Shown: piece by piece, positions 61,665-64,000 of the stretch
How the letters are laid out: each line of letters starts with the position of its first letter
How positions within the stretch are numbered: the stretch's first letter is position 1
Source: Phascolomyces articulosus
Lineage: Eukaryota > Mucoromycota > Mucoromycetes > Mucorales > Lichtheimiaceae
DNA length: 64,000 nucleotides
Assembly: GCA_025677815.1 (NCBI GenBank)
Contig: JAIXMP010000015.1
Span: 744,001-808,000 of the forward strand
Direction of reading: 5' to 3'
Position numbers and translations under genes: made by a program
Notes under the pieces: model-generated
The model's database searches: none
What the model saw: the letters and a program-made list of their open reading frames with translations, nothing else
Told to the model about the DNA's origin: nothing

Positions 61665-62290
61665 TTATACAGTTTTATGTAAGATCATCAATGAACACTG
61701 TATTTTTTTTTATTGTGGTGACAATCAAGAATAGTACTGATTATAATAGCAACATGACTCCTCATATTGTGAAAAACATAATTAACAAATGTATCTATGC
61801 TTCATTGAAAAGGAAATCTCCACTGATCGATGTTTTCAGTTTTCTTTTTAATAATAAACCAATTTTCAAGTGTTCAAATAGATTGATGATAATAGAGTCC
61901 CATTGGATGAATGGAAAAAATAAAGTTATTTGACTGGTCAATACTTGCCATCATGTCATCCTAATTAAGCTGGTAAATACAAATTATTGCACTTTTTTAC
62001 CGACAGCTTGGATACACTTATTTAATGCCGATTTGCGAAAGAGATCCAAATGCAATGTGTCCATAGTAATCCCTGAATACTTCTTTCGAGGCGTCAATCG
62101 CGTTCACCTATACAAATCTAAGCACATACCGATGTTTTGAAGTTGCAATATACGATATTCATGTCTTTATTAGGCCGTCATACTACTTTTTTTTTTCATC
62201 ATTTCACATTTGCTTCTTTTGGTTTTAACCTAAAAATAACAGTAACAATTACTTGTGTGTTTATATCGATGAATCCCGGTTAATTAATCC
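61485..62290 (-). repeat. Block C copy (3' part of the unidentified gene)
   Basis: About 800 bp nearly identical to left 38605-39410 in reverse orientation, including the NAIDASKEVFRD/YGHIAFGSL exon and the block ending at TTCTCATATTACTT. It lies upstream of TVP15 here but downstream of block B on the left. Confidence 0.88.
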
Positions 62291-62902
62291 CTTAAGCTTC
62301 AAAAACAATGTTGTTATCACGATTATAAAAAGTCGTAAAAGGTGGAGCTTTTACGAAGCTTTCTTTACTTTGACATGAAAAAGGGTAATTCTTTGAGGAT
62401 CCATAAATCGCCCTCCACATCATCTCATAGGAAATAAGTCATTCTAATTTTTCTTACATTTTTTCCCCCATCTATCAATAGTATATATGTAATTTGATAT
62501 ATAAAAAAAAGGACTCTTCATACTATTCGTTCCATCTTCTATTAGGACTCTGGGTAGAATTAGAAAAAATATATATTTAATACAAATACAACGTATTTTA
62601 TTCTTCGTTTTTTTTCTCTTTACAAACATATGTGATATATCACTTTATATACATATTCTGAGAAAAAGAAAATAAATCCATCCCTAAATGAATCAAATGT
62701 ATATACTTTTGAATATTCCCACAAGATTTAAGTTGTTGACTTGTACCGCAGCAACCTCCAAAAAAACGCGGTCATTCAAAAAATTAAGTAAAGGGTTTTT
62801 TTTTCAGATAATTGGGAAAAATAAAACTTGAAACGGGCCGAGTCTTTTTTTTTCTAAACACGAACCTATTACTCACACACGACAACTTTATAATAATTCG
62901 TC
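62291..62902. other. GCN1 upstream region
   Basis: Spacer between the duplication arm and GCN1, containing the GCN1 promoter. AT-rich. No other feature recognised. Confidence 0.5.
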
Positions 62903-64000
62903 ATGGCTGAACCGCTCGAACAAACTGGCGAGCTGGCTTGGCCAGAATTCATTAAAACGAGAGTGGTTGCTTCTATTACACGATCGAGTGTCACCGATCG
63001 TCTTGATTTCTTGAATCATTCTTTATTGATCCGTTTACGTAGAAAAGGTATATAAAAACTTTTTTTTATTATCCTACCCGGACCATGAGAAGGAAAAAAA
63101 AGAGAAAGGGGAGGGGAAAGGAGGGAAGAAGAAGGAGAAGAAGAAATATGGTGATTATCTATTGAGAAGAATATTAAACTTGGCCATTATTCTATTCTAG
63201 ATCTACCTACCGAAGCTTTACCAGCATTACTTCATCTCGTGTTTTTGACATATTCTCGTTACCATGACCGTGAATCGCGTCAAGCTATTATTGAAGTTTT
63301 AAAGGCATTGGATAATTGGAATCCAGACCATTTTCAAAAGACAATTGCACCTGCCCTGGTAAAAGAATCCGAGAAAGCTGGTAAACGTTCCAGTACAAAG
63401 TAGGTTTTTTTCTCGAAAAAAAAAGTGGCGAGTAAAAAAAAAAAAAAAATGGGGATTTTTTTTGGATCAATGGATGATGTGGTGGCGCAGCAAATAGAGA
63501 AATATAAAAAAAAGCAACATTTATTAAGGTATCATGTGTAACCCCCATCCTTACCTGATTGAACTTTTTTTTTTAGTGAATGCATTACAACAGCTGCCGA
63601 TCGTTTTAACTTGTTAACTTGGGTAGACTTGTTAATTCAATGTGTATTAAAATCATCATCCAATAATGCTTCATTATTGACACCTCTTATCAATGCACAA
63701 GCCATTTTATTGGATACATTAGTGGATGATAAACGAAAACGAACTATTGCTAAAAGTGCTTTAGCCGATGTACGTCGAACTATACGTCAACATGCTTCAT
63801 CTATTCCAACTTTATTTGAATCCGCTTTCGCCAATGCAGCCACAGCAACTCCTTCTTATCGTAATGCCGTCTTGGTGGGGACCCTTGTGGATGTCAGTCT
63901 TCGATTAAAGAAAAAGGGTGTGGATGGACGTGCATTGATCGATCAACAAAAAATCACGGATTATTATTTGAAAAATGTTGTTTCAGCTCGTACAGCAGCA
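62903..64000 (+). CDS. GCN1: GCN1 translational activator, N-terminal part (continues beyond window)
   Basis: Exons 62903..63047, 63201..63399 and 63577..>64000. The frame starts MAEPLEQTGELAWPEF and forms the all-helical N-terminal region typical of GCN1: LLHLVFLTYSRYHDRESRQAI, FQKTIAPALVKESEKAG, ITTAADRFNLLTWVDLL and ILLDTLVDDKRKRTIAKSA. Known role: a giant HEAT-repeat ribosome-associated protein that, with GCN20, delivers uncharged tRNA to GCN2. Only about 255 residues of a protein usually over 2,500 long are in the window, so the name rests on the N-terminal pattern. Splice junctions are phase-consistent. Confidence 0.85.

Larger units (their letters stand above)
58652..62290 (-). repeat. 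Right arm of the inverted segmental duplication (block order C-A-B when read in reverse)
   Basis: Reading down from 62290: block C (62290-61485), then block A (61457-58952), then block B (58920-58652). All are inverse to the left arm, but C has moved from the end to the beginning. About 1.2 kb between A and B present on the left is missing here. Only about 30 bp separates C from A. Confidence 0.88.

Noticed and set aside
61601..61933. Frame with a poly-Thr run in block C
   Set aside because: The Thr run is an ACT microsatellite. The frame is antisense to the block C exons and is not conserved in the left arm.
1..64000. CRISPR arrays, bacterial operons, rRNA or tRNA genes
   Set aside because: Introns and fungal gene families show a nuclear eukaryotic sequence. 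No regularly spaced repeat array was seen and no convincing cloverleaf was found by eye, though a tRNA could have been missed.

Overview
The window looks like a gene-rich but transposon-invaded piece of an early-diverging fungal genome, most likely Mucoromycota (Mucorales). The evidence is AT-rich DNA, many short GT-AG introns (about 60-130 nt), fungal proteins (Zn2Cys6 regulator, PAM17, TVP15, NF-YA/HAP2, GCN1, GCN2, LSB5-like VHS/GAT protein), and MULE, KDZ-like, Ty3 and DIRS elements of a kind expected in these fungi.

Layout. 1-8.9 kb is ordinary genic DNA: the 3' end of GCN2 (+), an RNF121-type RING membrane ubiquitin ligase (-, eight exons), a Zn2Cys6 transcription factor (-, four exons) and a GH36 alpha-galactosidase (+, four exons). 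9.4-28.6 kb is a nest of dead transposons: a KDZ-like relic, a MULE with terminal inverted repeats and a C-terminal OTU protease domain, a Tc1/mariner relic, a reverse-oriented Ty3 relic, a 5.4-kb Ty3/gypsy element with two 389-bp LTRs, further LTR relics, and a DIRS-type tyrosine-recombinase retrotransposon with its inverted terminal repeats and internal complementary region still readable. 28.6-31 kb is gene-poor and holds one unidentified broken reading frame. 31-62.9 kb is genic again: an aldehyde dehydrogenase (-), PAM17 (-), a cytochrome P450 (+), two small membrane proteins (+), an IQ/coiled-coil protein (-), a VHS-GAT protein (-, twelve exons), NF-YA (-) and TVP15 (-). The window ends in the 5' part of GCN1 (+).

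The most striking structure is a pair of inverted repeat arms at about 34.68-39.41 kb and 58.65-62.29 kb. Each arm carries a TVP15 locus and a PAM17 locus, but one gene of each pair is dead: the left arm keeps PAM17 and has a broken TVP15, and the right arm keeps TVP15 and has a truncated, broken PAM17. The blocks run A-B-C in the left arm but C-A-B in the right arm, so the copy is circularly permuted, as expected if it passed through a circular or tandem intermediate. The intact TVP15 needs a 10-nt microexon that is deleted in the dead copy.

Functional links: GCN1 and GCN2, partners in amino-acid-starvation signalling, sit about 62 kb apart on the same strand. Otherwise the genes are housekeeping functions with no operon-like logic. 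All exon joins were worked out by eye from reading frame, splice consensus and family knowledge; none was tested against transcripts.
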